A DNA stretch of 64,000 nt. It comes from Chromobotia macracanthus. Taxonomy: Eukaryota > Chordata > Actinopteri > Cypriniformes > Botiidae. The first letter of the stretch is position 1. Every line of letters begins with the position of its first letter. The notes under the pieces were generated by a model. That model had not been told where the DNA came from and ran no database searches. It was given only the letters and a program-made list of their open reading frames with translations. Shown piece by piece: positions 26,590 to 42,555 of the stretch. Location: contig JAZGTH010000002.1 of the NCBI GenBank assembly GCA_036877525.1, positions 10,834,501-10,898,500 of the forward strand. The letters run 5' to 3'. Made by a program: the position numbers and the translations under genes.

Positions 26590-26592
<3 letters not shown>

Positions 26593-26669
<77 letters not shown>

Positions 26670-26692
26670 TAATATATATATATATATATATA
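26593..26692. repeat. (TA)n microsatellite
   Basis: Almost pure TA dinucleotide array with a small interruption near 26664-26673. It lies between the two torsin-interacting genes. Confidence 0.95.
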
Positions 26693-26850
26693 GGTGCTTC
26701 CACTTTACAAACAAAGCAGGCATGTAGTTAAATTCCTAAAATAATAATAACCTGAAGTTATAACAAATATATGTATTTTGTTTTAGTGTTTGTAACTCAT
26801 TTTACAGATGTGTGCATAAGATCGGTATTTATAAAAGTGAAAGTACGCGG

Positions 26851-26910
26851 TGTTGCGCTAAACCTCTTCCGGTAGAAACGTGTTGCGCTAAAATCGCTCC
26901 GGCAAAACCC
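26851..26910 (+). promoter_or_regulatory. Tandem 30-bp promoter repeat with ETS-like cores
   Basis: Two head-to-tail 30-base units, 26851-26880 and 26881-26910, each beginning TGTTGCGCTAAA and containing TCCGG. A further TTTCCGGTTCC lies at about 26926. The array ends 85 bases before the start codon of the second torsin-interacting gene. GGAA/TTCC cores next to CGG suit ETS-family binding; the assignment is inferred. Confidence 0.5.
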
Positions 26911-26995
26911 ATGAACAAAGTCACGTTTCCGGTTCCTGTAACAACGAAACGTTGAAAAGTTTCTGAAGAAGTGGCATGATTTGACATAAAAACAA

Positions 26996-29601
26996 ATGGA
27001 TTCTGCTTATTCTAAAGAAGATGGACCCAATGCCAGGAGGAGAAGCACCCGTCAATCATCCCAGACAGGTTTATTCATGCAAAAATTACATTGTCATTAC
27101 TGAAGGGCTAGCTGGACTTAACGAAACTTACTGGTTAGCATATGAGCTACACAGTCTATACTTTCATCCTTTAAATAAATCATCTCGACATATCTCTAGT
27201 ATAATTGTTGCGTAGAGGGTTTTAACGTGGATCAAAGTTTGCAGTTGTTAATTCTTCTTATTTAGCGGATATTCGTCACTTACAACCTTCAAGCAGTCAG
27301 TCCGAGCTGATCTGAAGATCATATATATATATATATTGTTACTGTCATATTGGTATATTGTTATATTGATCATATATATATTGTATATTGTTACTCAACA
27401 TGCTTTTCTCCCTAGTTTTCTATAAAGCTGAACCCAGACCTCCTTTAAAAAGACCCCGGAAGTTGAAGGAAGACGATGCAGCTGTCAATGGTTCCAGTGA
27501 GTCCAAGAACCTCGCAAAAGGAGATGATGATGGTGTGTTAAGTGTGGCAATATTTTCAGAGCAAATGTCACGTATTGTGTTTAGGTCAAAGGCTTGCTTT
27601 GGTTTATCTTCATTATCTTTAATTCAACCAACACAGATTCCCCTAATAAGAAACAAAGGCTTCAAAAGGAAGAGAGTGCAGGGGCTGGAAATGAGGGTGC
27701 TGATGGAGACCAAGCAGATGTGGAGATGGTGAAGAATGCAAACCAAGATGAAGATATGAACTCTGAGGAAGAGGCTGAGCAGGAACATGGGCTTGGTATG
27801 AAATGTGACATTGTTTGAGAAGCTTTAAGTTTAAGTGGTTAGCTGTTTTTGAAATGTGATGTTATATTCTTCTTCAGCTGGCCTTTCAGTGGGTTCCTCA
27901 CCTGAGTCCAGAATAGATGCCAAGCATTTTGCAGAAGTAAGGGAAGAAAATCTGAAACCGATGATATTGAGGAGCCGTAAATCTATTCACAAGACTGTGG
28001 ACCATGAACTCAGCCAGTATCGGCCAGCAAATTATAGTACAAAACCCACATTTAAAGGTTTGTTAAGTCATCTGGTTCCCAAATAATATTCATGTATAAT
28101 GAAATGTATATAAATGTCAGTTTATATAAATGTATATATAATGTTAATTTTATATTTAAATATTTTTTGCAGAGCCCTCTAGTTTAGGTGCTGTACCTGT
28201 TCAACTCAAAACACTGGAAAACCGAGAGGAGTTCAAAAAGAGAAGTAACATAAAATATCAGGATCACACAGAGGAGAAAGCTAGAGGTTCACAAACTCTC
28301 TTACATTTTATATATAGATATAGCTATTTATATATAGATATATGTTAGTATTCTAGCAGTTTTCTTTGGGAAAATTGCAAAGTGAGATGCTTATTATTTT
28401 TGTTACAGTTTTTCATACATTATAGTTGATTTTACATGATCAGAGTTTAAATCCTATTACTGTAGATGTCCCCAGAGATTCACGCCCTGAGAGCTGGAAC
28501 ATGTACCAACCACCTAAACCTCATAGCATTTATGTCTACCAAACAAATAACTTTCCTATCACAAAACCAGCCACTCAACACAAAACCACAGGTAAACACC
28601 TATTAGTTTGATGAAGTTATTTTTCATGTGTTATATTTTGGTCACTCATGTCAAAACCTCTATTTGAAGAAATGAAGAATTTGAAGAAAACAGTCACCTC
28701 AAGCCCAGTTTCCACATCTAGAGGTATTTGTGACCCTTCTGTTCCTCATAAATTAAAAAAAAGACATCCATAAATAATTTGTGCTCTGTTAACTGAGAAG
28801 AATTCCTGCTTTTTAGGGTTTACATGGTACATGTGGAAAGTTCTACAGTGGTCTTTGATGTTAATAGGACTGCTGGCTTTGGGTTTGTTTTTACACTCCC
28901 TTTGGCCTAGAACTGATATTGTCCCACCATTCAAAGCTGAGACGTTCAATGTGGATATAGCTGCGCTACAGCTCCTTTATCCCAGTCAGCACTCGTTGTT
29001 TTGGAAGAGGAGTGTGAAACATCTTAAGAATCACCTGAAGACAGCCCAGCCCACTGAACCGGTCAGCTTGATTCTGACCGCTGGTTTTAAGGCAGAAAAG
29101 ACATTAACCTGTCTTGCTCGAAACTTAGCTGCAGCTTACTCTGCTTCTCTCAACAATGCCTCAGTCTTAGAAATCGATGGAACTACCAAAACAGCGCAAG
29201 ACAGTGACCAGGTCAAGCTGGACATTGATACAGCTCTGAAAGAAGCATTTGATGGTAACAAATCTGCAGCCGTTGTCCACCGTTTTGAGGAGCTCCCTTC
29301 TGGATCTGCGCTCATATTCTATCGCTACTGTGACCACGAGAATGCAGCTTACAAGAAGGTTTTTCTGGCCTTCACCGTGATGCTGTCAGTGGATAACATA
29401 GAGCCCAATACAAATCTGAATAGCGTGGAGGACATGGTCCATGATCGAATAAAAGAGAAGTTTGTCTCCTCAGAGAAGTCCGCTGTGTTTAATCAAATGG
29501 ACACGGACAAACTGAGTGGATTGTGGAGCAGAATCTCTCACCTTATCCTGCCAGTGGCTGCAGAGGAGAATATTGAACAGCAGGGTTGTGGGCCTGACTG
29601 A
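26996..29601 (+). CDS. tor1aip1: Torsin-1A-interacting protein, long copy (LAP1-like)
   Basis: Inner-nuclear-membrane Torsin activator. Eight exons: 26996-27068, 27416-27532, 27637-27795, 27878-28057, 28173-28286, 28466-28591, 28670-28723 and 28817-29601. Every intron is phase 1; the protein is 535 aa. The nucleoplasmic part of about 275 residues opens MDSAYSKEDGPNARRRSTRQ. It has a bipartite-like basic signal PPLKRPRKLKEDD, a second basic patch NKKQRLQK and an acidic stretch EDMNSEEEAEQE. A membrane segment LQWSLMLIGLLALGLFLHSL follows, then the luminal domain with EPVSLILTAGFKAEKTL, ALIFYRYCDHENAA and the arginine finger in GLWSRISHLILPV. It ends GCGPD. It is a tandem paralog of the short copy about 0.9 kb upstream. 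The donor of exon 5 (G|GTTCAC) is weak but keeps the frame. The symbol is by resemblance. Confidence 0.9.
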
Positions 29602-32600
29602 CACTTAATAGTCCCTCACTGAAAGATCTCTGTATTGGCATTTTCTACTGTTTGGAGTTCTACTGGTCTAACTATTGTCTGGTCGGGCAATGTGAAGCAC
29701 ATAAATGTATAGAGCAAATCTCTAATCATTCCAAAGAGGTTTTTAAAGGACAGCTGAAGGGACAACTGTATGTTTGTAATTGTTTTATAAAAATGTTTTT
29801 GCATTTGTATTTTGGATCTGTTTCTATTAATACTTAAACCATTGAACATCTTGTTTATATTGCAAAAGCATCTGACATCCAATATATAAGAATTAATTAG
29901 TTGTACAGCATTTCTTCTATAAGACCAGATTTTGTTAATGACTGAAGTTTCGCACTGATTTTTGAAGTTTAACTCTATTCTAAGCTTGGCGCTATCAAAA
30001 ATCTACATTTAATTTTTTTGTGAATGAGATCAAATATATAAAATGTTTTGTATTTTTTATACGATTGTCCTTTAGTTTAGGTAATTCTTCATAAATCTTG
30101 ACTCAAGGTATTTTATTGTTGTAAATAATTTTATCGATATTCTGTGTCTGTATAAAGTTACATAGGGTATCGTTGTCCAGGTCAAGATTCTAACAGGTGA
30201 ATATTAACACTTGATAACAGTTTTGTTGTTTTTAATTTTTGTGGAGGTTTCTGTGGAATGCTGTGTGTGCAATCTCTGTCTGACAGATTGTGCCAAATAA
30301 GACGTTCTGGAAAATAGGAACATAAAATGTACTAAACAGAGCCAAGAATATTTAACTTATTGGCTAATAAAAGCACGATTAGATCATTTGAGGTGTTTTA
30401 TAAACAAACAACAGTTAGGGAGTGTGTTACTATTGTGTGAATAAATGCTGTCTGGATCCTGTTCAAATCTGAGGGAATTCTGTGGGTGCAACTTTTCTGT
30501 TGAGAATGAGTCAGACATCTTGTTGACATGAGCCTTAAGCAATTCATGCACGTTTCTTAAATTTACCTTAAGTGCCCTAGGAGGTATTATGTGTAATCAG
30601 ATATCTGTGGTTCAATGTGCTTTTAACAATGCTGTATAGAAAATGTGCCCAGTGCAAGCCTGGACACAGGAATATTTTACAGTGAAACTAAAAGGTACAC
30701 AAACAGCCTGCTCACAGAAAATTGTTATTTGATTATTTGATTGTTATTGTGATAAAAAAACACACCAGGAAATGTCATATTTTTAAAATGTTTTGTTTTA
30801 GTTACATAGTTTGCAGTATAATTTTGCAGCATTGCAACATATTTCAATTTTAAACATTGCTTTAGTTATCACAATAATACAGTATATGTATGGACAGGTC
30901 AACGTAGCTAAATGTCTTTAATTTCGCTGTACGCAATTACTGTACCTTTACAATTCAAATGTGTTCACTTATTTTTAATGCTGTCCAGAAGGTCCAGAGT
31001 CTACTGGGTGTTTAGATAATACAAAAAGTACTATGAAAGTTGTTTGCACAGCAACATTCAAAAAAGCATAAACCAACTGGAACATGTTGTTTAATTTTTG
31101 CATATTTATAAGGTTGCATTTAAAAATAGTATATAAATGCAAGTAGTTCCTGCTTCAACACTTATACTTTTCACATTTCCAGGATTTTTAAACTTTGTAG
31201 CCAAACATTTTCTAAACATTTTAAAACATGTTATATATCAATAATCAGCTTTACAAAGTAGAACATTTTGAAATAGTAATCACAACTTTATGACCAATTC
31301 TAACTTGGGACATAATACTTATAAAACCTAATGGTAATAATACACAAAATGAAATTTATAAAAAGCAAAAGATAAAGCTTTCATTAAAATTATACTGAAA
31401 TGTTCTTATTAAAACTAAATCTAAAGGCCTTAGTTTACCCACACTTTACTGTAGTCAGACTGATTCCCATCACAAGTGCAATAGTAAACATTATATTAAA
31501 CAAACAAAAGACAAAGAAAACTACCCATTGGGATATCTGCAATTAAATAAATAATGTGATAATACATTTATTGTTGTATTAAAATAATATAAAAGATCAG
31601 AACTATAATGTTTACTTTTGAGTAAAATTTTTGCATTAAGCAGTAAAGTACATAGAAAGTACTGCAACGGCTTTATCGATATACATGTGAATATAAAAGA
31701 CATGTTAAGTTCACTTACTGTCTGTCTCGCAACCTGATTCTGAACAGCTGTTAAGGCAAAATGCAGTCAAATATGATTAAAGCCAGTGGCATAGCACAGT
31801 AGTATGTTGAATGCGTGAACAATTGTGACCCATAATGGCAAAATAAGTCAGAATGTACATGGGCCTACAAATTATAAGGCAAAACAAGTGGAAAATGTCA
31901 ATTTTAATAGCAATTAAACATCCAAAATCATCGTTATTTGTATGTTTTTTTAGTGGTATGATTCTTTTACTAAATCTTTGTTTTAAAAAAATCTTTCCTT
32001 TGTTTTAATAATCCAGGAAAAATTGCCTTTTTTTCTGCTCTCTTCTCAACAACTGGTGCTTTAAATAGAGGTGGCTCATTCATTTTTTGTCTGATTTATC
32101 TGAGTCCAATTTAAAGGTTTTAATGGTGAACGTGAAAATAATGAACTCATTTTTTAATATTTGCTCAGTGACTCATTTTGCCAGCATGTGTCACAAAATT
32201 TAGAGTTAACTCACTACACCCAAGGTTTACCTTTATTGTCATTCTCAGCACCATTATTAGGAGCATCTGCTGTAGGAACAGAGTATAATGTGTTACGTTG
32301 TTTATTAATTTATTTTAGACATGTATATGTAGACATATATATGATAAGCCAGTTTATATATAGTTATGACCAAATGTGCTCATGTTAATATTTTGATGCA
32401 AGAGCCACACAGTCTGTCTACAATGTACAAAACTGTTTCTGTGTTAATTCCTATCATTACAGTTTACATCTAAAGACCTGTCTCACACTTTTCGTGTGAG
32501 TGGTAGCTGGTTAAAATTCAGGTAGAGTTCTAAACAGAGTGAGTTATAGGAAAAAATGTAAAATGTGATATATTTATGCTTCTGAAAACCATGAGACATG

Positions 32601-32641
32601 TGACAAATAGTATTCTAAAGAATACAATTACTATACAGTTG
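29602..32641. other. Non-coding interval between tor1aip and Reeler genes
   Basis: AT-rich, no supported exon. About 30240-30990 is homologous to 37020-37480, the region downstream of the other Reeler gene. Shared blocks include GTATGGACAGGT followed by GCTAAAT. A possible 29-base mini-exon (31716-31744, minus) lies between an AG and GTAAGT but is not supported otherwise. Confidence 0.45.
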
Positions 32642-36383
<3,742 letters not shown>

Positions 36384-38425
36384 CTTAACCCTGAACAAAG
36401 CTGTGAGGAGAAGGTTTTGCTTTCAGCAAGCTGCACAATGCACGAACATTTCCTCAATCGTCCCTCTCACAGGTTTATGGGAGTCGAGTCTGACTCTTTC
36501 AAAGTCGACTCAACTAAACGTCTTAAGACCAACGAAACTAACATAAATATGTGCTTGTAAATAAAGTATTCGGTATTCCTGTAGTAACGACCAAGTAGTA
36601 ATGGCTTTAGGTTTATTTCACACAAATGCTACCTTCTGTCTTGCCATTTAACTTGGTTTTTGAGAGCTAGCTGCATGATGGAGATGATAGGACAGTATAC
36701 AGGACAATGATGGGAGATCAATGCTCAGAGGATTGTGAGATCTGATGCTAGACTCTGTGGGATCTGATGCTAAAATGTTTTATACAGAGGTTGCGGATGA
36801 GGGATTAAAGATTACAGATTGGAGCTTTAAATGTCTTGTTAAATCTGGTAGTTTATCACCATGCATGTGCACCGTTCCTTTACGGTTTACTGATTGACAG
36901 GTATTTACTGTTGCATTGTTTTACAATATTCTTAGTTAAAATTACAAACATTTTTATGTGTATTCTGTTGTTTTTGTCATAGTGCGAATGGTCGCTGTTG
37001 ATGTTGAATGAATACTGTAGATGTCTGAGGAGTTTCTGTGGAAGTCTGTGGTTGCAACTGGAGAATGTGTCAGCCATTGTTGTTGGCATGACATGAATAA
37101 ATCATACAGATGTCTTCAATTTTCCCAGGAATAGGAAGTCATGCATAACCAGATACTTGTGGGTTCAAGTGCTTTCAATGACTTCATTGTTATGCAGAAA
37201 CTGTTGTCATGTCTAGAGACAGATATGAAGACTTTACAGTAAAACAAAAAGGTAAACAGTGTGCTAAAGCTAATTAGTCTGCCCATATAAAAAAAGTTTT
37301 GATTGTTATTGTGATAAAGTGTCACATATTATTATCGCTATGCATTTTTTTAGATTGCATTATAGTTTTGCAGTATTGTTCCGTTTCAGTGTCAAAACAT
37401 TGCTTCGGCTATCACAATATAAGTATACGTATGGACAGGTGAACTTCGCTAAATATATTTGATTTTGCTGTAATCACAATGTTCATTTATTAATTTGGAA
37501 GATGCTACTGTGTGTAGAAGTGCTGTAGAGTATTCTTACAAAGAGCAAAGACTTAATTCAATTTAATTTTATTTATATAGGGCTATTAACAATGTTGCAT
37601 TGCTTTAAAGCATCTTTACATATTATAAAAAAGAATTATAATAAAGAACAGAACAAATATCAGATCAGATGTTCAACAAAGAATACATGGTATTATTGCA
37701 AATAGTTTGTGAGATGTATGTTAATAAGACTAATTAGGCATACTAGGTTTAGAAACTTTAAATGTAAAGTTCAGAAACTTTAAATGTAAACTTTTTCTAA
37801 ATGACAAAAGCATAATAAATTGATGTCCTTTTTGAAAATGTCTAATATCAAAATTTAAATTAATTGTTTTTCCTATACATTTAATATAAATAACCCTAAC
37901 GTTTTTACGTGTATAAGATGTCCCCTGATGCACTGCACCATTGACGCTGGTGTACATTACATTAAATGGTCTTGCAGTTCTGTTTCTAAGCATCTTTTAT
38001 TTTTTATTTGATAGGTCAAGCACAATATCTGAGATAACTCTCTCACAAACAGCTTTTAATCTGTTTCACACAGTGTAAATATAATGTGGGAAATACCTTG
38101 TTTATTTGGTGTAAATAGATTCTACCTACTATTAACACTTAGTGAAAAAAGCATCTTCCTACTATTGAGACTCAGTGTAAATAGCACCTACCATCTAATA
38201 ATATAATATACAATATATATTAATATACTATAATATGCAAAGTATATGCATCTAAAAATAATACAAGTGGAGCATAATCAGGAAGGAATAAAAAATTATC
38301 TGCAAAATTTCATCCCATAATTGTGATTTTCAAAAACAATGAAGCAAAAATAGCTCAGAGCTAAAACAGTCCATTTTAAACAAACAGACAAATCTGAAAA
38401 CAATGACAAAAGAAACCAAACTAAT
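36384..38425. other. Interval between the two Reeler genes
   Basis: Contains the promoter side of copy A and the 3' flank of copy B. The stretch 37020-37480 matches 30240-30990, so it marks the tandem duplication. A dispersed repeat lies at 37552-37665. No exon resembling the membrane exons of copy A was found here. Confidence 0.5.
37552..37665 (+). repeat. Dispersed teleost repeat (TTTTATTTATATAG type)
   Basis: The run AATTTTATTTATATAGGGCT, then GCTTTAAAGCATCTTTACAT, is a common interspersed sequence in fish genomes. Family not assigned. Confidence 0.45.
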
Positions 38426-40886
38426 TCATTTTGATGTAACTAATATAAATGTAAAAATGTAACTAATATATATTGTTATGGAACCCGCAGCAGTTTCTCC
38501 ATTTGTGATTGCTGTGGTACCTGCAGTGGTGATTGCTGTGGTACCTACAATGGTAATTGCACTGATGATTGTGGTGGTATCTGCAGAGGTGGTTGCTGTG
38601 TAGGTTACTGCTGTGGTACCTACAATGCGTTCTGTAGTCATGATTGCAGTGGTACTTGTATTTCTATCTGCAGTACTGATTGCTGTGGTACCTGTAGAGG
38701 TTTCTACTCTGGCACCTGTAGTGATAGCTGAGGAGGTTTCTGCAGTAGTACCAGCAATTGTTTCTCTAGTGATGATTGAGATGGTATTGGCTGCTTTTGG
38801 TGTAGTGATTAATTCTTTTATCACAGGTGGTATTGGCTTCCTTTGCCAAAACGTATCATAGGTGTTTGTAAATGCAGCCCTAAAAACAAAAGTTGAAGAC
38901 ATAAACGTAATATGTTGTAAGAATTTAGCATTTAATTTGAAATGTAAATGTGGTTATTGTGCTTGTATGAGAAAAACTACCTGAAGAAGAAAGTTCCTGC
39001 CTCAGGGACACGCCACGTTACACTGATGGAAGTTTTATCCAAGTTATTAGCTTGACTCACAGCTCTGCCCTGCAAAATGACCATTATACTAAACAGTGAA
39101 TTTTAACAGTATGTTCATCATTACGTTAACCCTAATACTAGTCAATGTGAACTTAAAATTCCCATTTACTTGTCCTACATTTATTTTCTTGTTGAGTTTC
39201 CTGTTCCACTCTATATATAACAAAAGCAACAGATTGTAAACTCCATTTCATTTGGACTTAAAAATCTGATAAAAGTGTAAGAAGCCTGTTTAAAACTGCA
39301 GCAAAACTCACAGGTTGACCATCACAGGTCAGAGAGACTGTGGTGCTCGGATCAACCACATTGAAAGTACCAGCAGGATGACAGTCATCACACTTACGAG
39401 CCTCCAACATAAAACCATTAAACGAAGATGAAGTAGCCGAAAGCACCACTGTGATAAAATGAGTAAAAGGAACCGAATTTTAGAATTTTGCCCATTACCT
39501 TAATACCTGTGTTTATGTTGCATATGTTAAAGATAAATTTTATTTTATTTATATTTCTAACTTTTTATTAAATTCTAGTTGAAAAAAGTTTCTAACCTGT
39601 CATTTAAACTGTTATTTATGTTATCTCTCAATTACTCTATGTTCTCTTTTGTTGTTTTCCTTTATTTAAATACCTTTGCTGTTTTTTTGGGCTATTGTTT
39701 TTAAATGGAGGAAAACTCTAAAGGCAAATGATTAGCAAGATGAATGCATTGGAGGGGGCTGGTTGCTTTTGTAAACCAAATTAATATCACTTAACACTGT
39801 GACTTATTTATTTTATGATTAGTATAATGGTTAATTCATGATATAATATTTTTGCAGTTAATTTTAACAGATTTACTGTTTAACACTTGTAAATCAAATA
39901 ATTATTCCTTAGAGCACCTCTCTAAGTATGTTACTTTGATATTACAGTTGCCTTCTATATTGGGGAAGACCAAATGTCATATTTTATTTGTAGTGACTTT
40001 ATATGTAATTATGTAATTTTTGTAATGATGTACGATTTGCAATTCTAAGCCCCTATTAGCCTAGTCATTTGGAATAATTTGATATATAACAGCCAAGCCA
40101 ACAAATTTAGATTTTAAGAACGTTTCCCAAATGTTTCCATTAAGTAACAGAAATGTTCTAGGGATGTTCAAAACGTCTAGTTTTTAGACATTATATTAAC
40201 GCTTTTGTTTGGTTTAACAAACCATTATTCAAACATTATTCAAACATTTCTTCATTCTGTAACGTTTTTAAAATGTTACACTATAGTACATGATATACTA
40301 TATACTATACATACATACATATGACATTAAAACATTCTACTAATGTTACTGAAAGAATGTTTTTAATAACTTGGAGATAACTTTTAGATAACATTGCCAA
40401 CGTTCAGAGAACGTTAGCCAACGTTCAGAGAATGTTCCCTGTTAGCTAGGCAGTACCCATCTAAAACGTTTCCTCTCATTTTATATTACATTTCATTTGG
40501 AGAGGTTATTTTCAGAACTTAAACTGACCTTAGACCTTATGGCCTTAATAGAATTAATTGGTCTGTGTCAAATCCCCGTCCTGTCTGAAAAGTAAATGTG
40601 GAAGTAACTGTAGTCTCCTGTACAGTCATGCCGAAAGAAAGAAAAAAAGAAAGAAAGAAAGAACTAAGGTAATCTTACCAGTAATGCTTGTTCCCACTTC
40701 AGAAGCGGTGAATTGTCTCTGCTCTGGTGTGACTGTAAAAGGAGCCTCACTGTTTTGTGCTGTACTTTCATGTTTAATGTTCATACCTTGACATTCCGAT
40801 TCCAATAATCTTCCATCACTGTAACAAGTAATGAACCGCAGCATGATTACTCCAAATAAAAGAAAAAAGAGACTGCCAGTACACAT
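38426..40886 (-). CDS. Reeler-domain protein, copy B (Thr-rich, short)
   Basis: Tandem paralog of copy A; function unknown. Four exons: 40679-40886, 39312-39448, 38981-39069 and 38426-38879. The first three match copy A base for base in length (208, 137, 89). It gives 295 aa. Signal peptide MCTGSLFFLLFGVIMLRF, then the Reeler domain (CYSDGRLLESECQGM through GTFFFR). A Thr-rich tail of roughly 150 residues follows, likely O-glycosylated, ending in a short hydrophobic run (ITIYISYIFTFILV). That ending could be a GPI signal, a weak anchor or intron read-through. Exon 2 is identical to copy A, although exon 1 shares only 29 of 50 mature residues by hand alignment. No membrane exons downstream. 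The upstream extension to 40901 begins on GTG and was not used. Confidence 0.78.
38490..38780. repeat. Degenerate Thr-coding minisatellite in Reeler copy B
   Basis: Imperfect tandem units of about 24 bases around GATTGCTGTGGTACCTGCAG, inside exon 4. They are much more diverged than the 36-bp array of copy A. They encode TTAITTAGTTAIT-like Thr-rich sequence. Confidence 0.75.
40091..40452. mobile_element. Palindromic MITE, copy 4
   Basis: Diverged ends (GCCAAGCCAAC on the left, GTTAGCTAGGC on the right) enclose GAACGTTTCCCAAATGTT, TAAGTAACAGAAATGTTC and GAACGTTAGCCAACGTTC, as in the other copies. Lies in intron 1 of Reeler copy B. Confidence 0.7.
40632..40665. repeat. (AAAG)n short array at the exon 1 donor of Reeler copy B
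   Basis: About eight imperfect AAAG units just inside intron 1, at the position homologous to the long array in copy A. Confidence 0.85.
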
Positions 40887-41474
40887 AACAACAGTACACA
40901 CCAGTACGCTGTGAGGAAAATTATTGAGAGCTTTTCATTTGCATGCACCTGCTCACAAGTGTCCCAAATTTTTATACCATTAACACAACTAGTAACTAGA
41001 TCCACCCATCACGTGCCACTGCACAAGCCTGTAGAATGATGTTCAAGCAAGCAAGCAATAACTATAAGCATAAATATATATATATTTATTCTTATAGTTA
41101 TTATATATTATTAGTATAGTATAGTTATTATATAGCTTATATATACTAAGCTACATCTAAGCTTTATGGGGTACACATGCTCAATGTCATTTTGTCTGAC
41201 AGTCTAAATCCCAAGGTGAATTCCTGTGAATATCACTGAAGTTGTGAGTATACAACTTACAGATATGTGAACTGAAATGGTTTAAAGTTAACACAAAATC
41301 TAAACCTGTTTTGACTTTGTTTACTTATTCCACAGTTCACTGGTGTATGGTATTTCTAAAACAGAATGTTTGTCAAATGTTGTCATAATCTTTCATTAAA
41401 GTGTCATCCACCTTTGAGTTAATTTTCCTGTTTATGCTGTCATTATAAATCCTCTTACCTCTCAATACTCTCAG

Positions 41475-41531
41475 GTCATAGAGAAGCTGTTCAAGAGAGC
41501 ACAAGCCCATGCCATTGGCAGTCATATTTGA
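41475..41531 (+). other. Exon-like stretch of unknown gene
   Basis: A pyrimidine-rich tract and CTCTCAG precede an open stretch reading VIEKLFKRAQAHAIGSHI and then a stop. It looks like a terminal coding exon, but I see no partner exons upstream. It may be chance or a relic. Confidence 0.2.
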
Positions 41532-42202
41532 ATGGTAACTTTGTCAAAGTGCGACTGAAAGAATTATTTGTTGTTGCGTATTTTCTGCATTTCTCATCAC
41601 AAAAGATTACGCAGATGGAATGTGGAAAAAAACTAAAGTTGCTAGCTATTTTTTATTCATGTTTTGCTGTTGAACCTTTAAGGCTGAAAAGCTTCACACA
41701 TGTTGATGTAATGAGTTTAAAAGTATGGAAGTGTGAACTGAAAAAATAATTCTTATGTCTTTTGTTGATTGATTAAGCAAAAAAAACCCGCCGTTTCGGT
41801 CTAGTTGGGACGATTGAGCACAACATTGTTTTGATAGTGACACAGCGTTTTCACAACTTGACCTATGAATGGCTTATTTATAGATGACATTAAGGTAAGG
41901 TATTTAAACCAATCATCCTTTTAATCTTTACATAAAAACAATTAAATTACCCTTAGACTTTTTTTGTTCTCTTAAATTCTTTCTTCGTTTCTTCTTCGTT
42001 TTTAAATTATTTATTAAATGTATATTCTCTTCATAGTTCTAAATACATTTAGTTTTAAGTACTTTTATTTAAGTCTAAATATATTTCTGTTTTTGGTATT
42101 TTTGTCTGTGGTCTACAGTGTTGGCTAGATTTACTAGATTTCACTACAGGTTATATGCTTAAATAACTGTGAGAAATAAAAATCTTGACTAATAAATAGA
42201 TA

Positions 42203-42555
42203 CCATGCATTCAGAAACTATGCAGACCCCCTTCACTTTTCAGTTTTACTGTTGCAGCCTGATACTACAGAAAATTCCCAAATTTAGATGTGCAAAACTT
42301 GTTGCGTCATACCCAGAGACTCAAGCTGTAATTCCTGCCAAACATACTTCAACTAAGTACTAAGTAAAGGAACTGAATACTTATAAAATGATATTTTAGT
42401 TTGCTTTTTAATAAATTTACAGACATTTCTAAAATTCTGTTTTCACTTTGTCATTATGGGTACTAAATGTAGATTAAAAAATGTAATCTATTGTAGTATC
42501 AGGCTGCAACATAACAAAACTGGGAAGTGGGTCTGAATACTTTCTGAATGCACTG
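42203..42555. mobile_element. Tc1/mariner-type non-autonomous element
   Basis: About 30-bp terminal inverted repeats: left CATTCAGAAACTATGCAGAC, right GTCTGAATACTTTCTGAATG. Both ends are flanked by TA (42201-42202 and 42556-42557). The inner CTGTAATTCCTGCCAAACAT and ACTAAGTAAAGGAACTGAAT look like relics of a Tc1-like element. No transposase frame remains. Confidence 0.8.

Noticed and set aside
26444..26731. Frames with alternating Tyr-Ile residues
   Set aside because: Translation of the TA microsatellite; no coding evidence.
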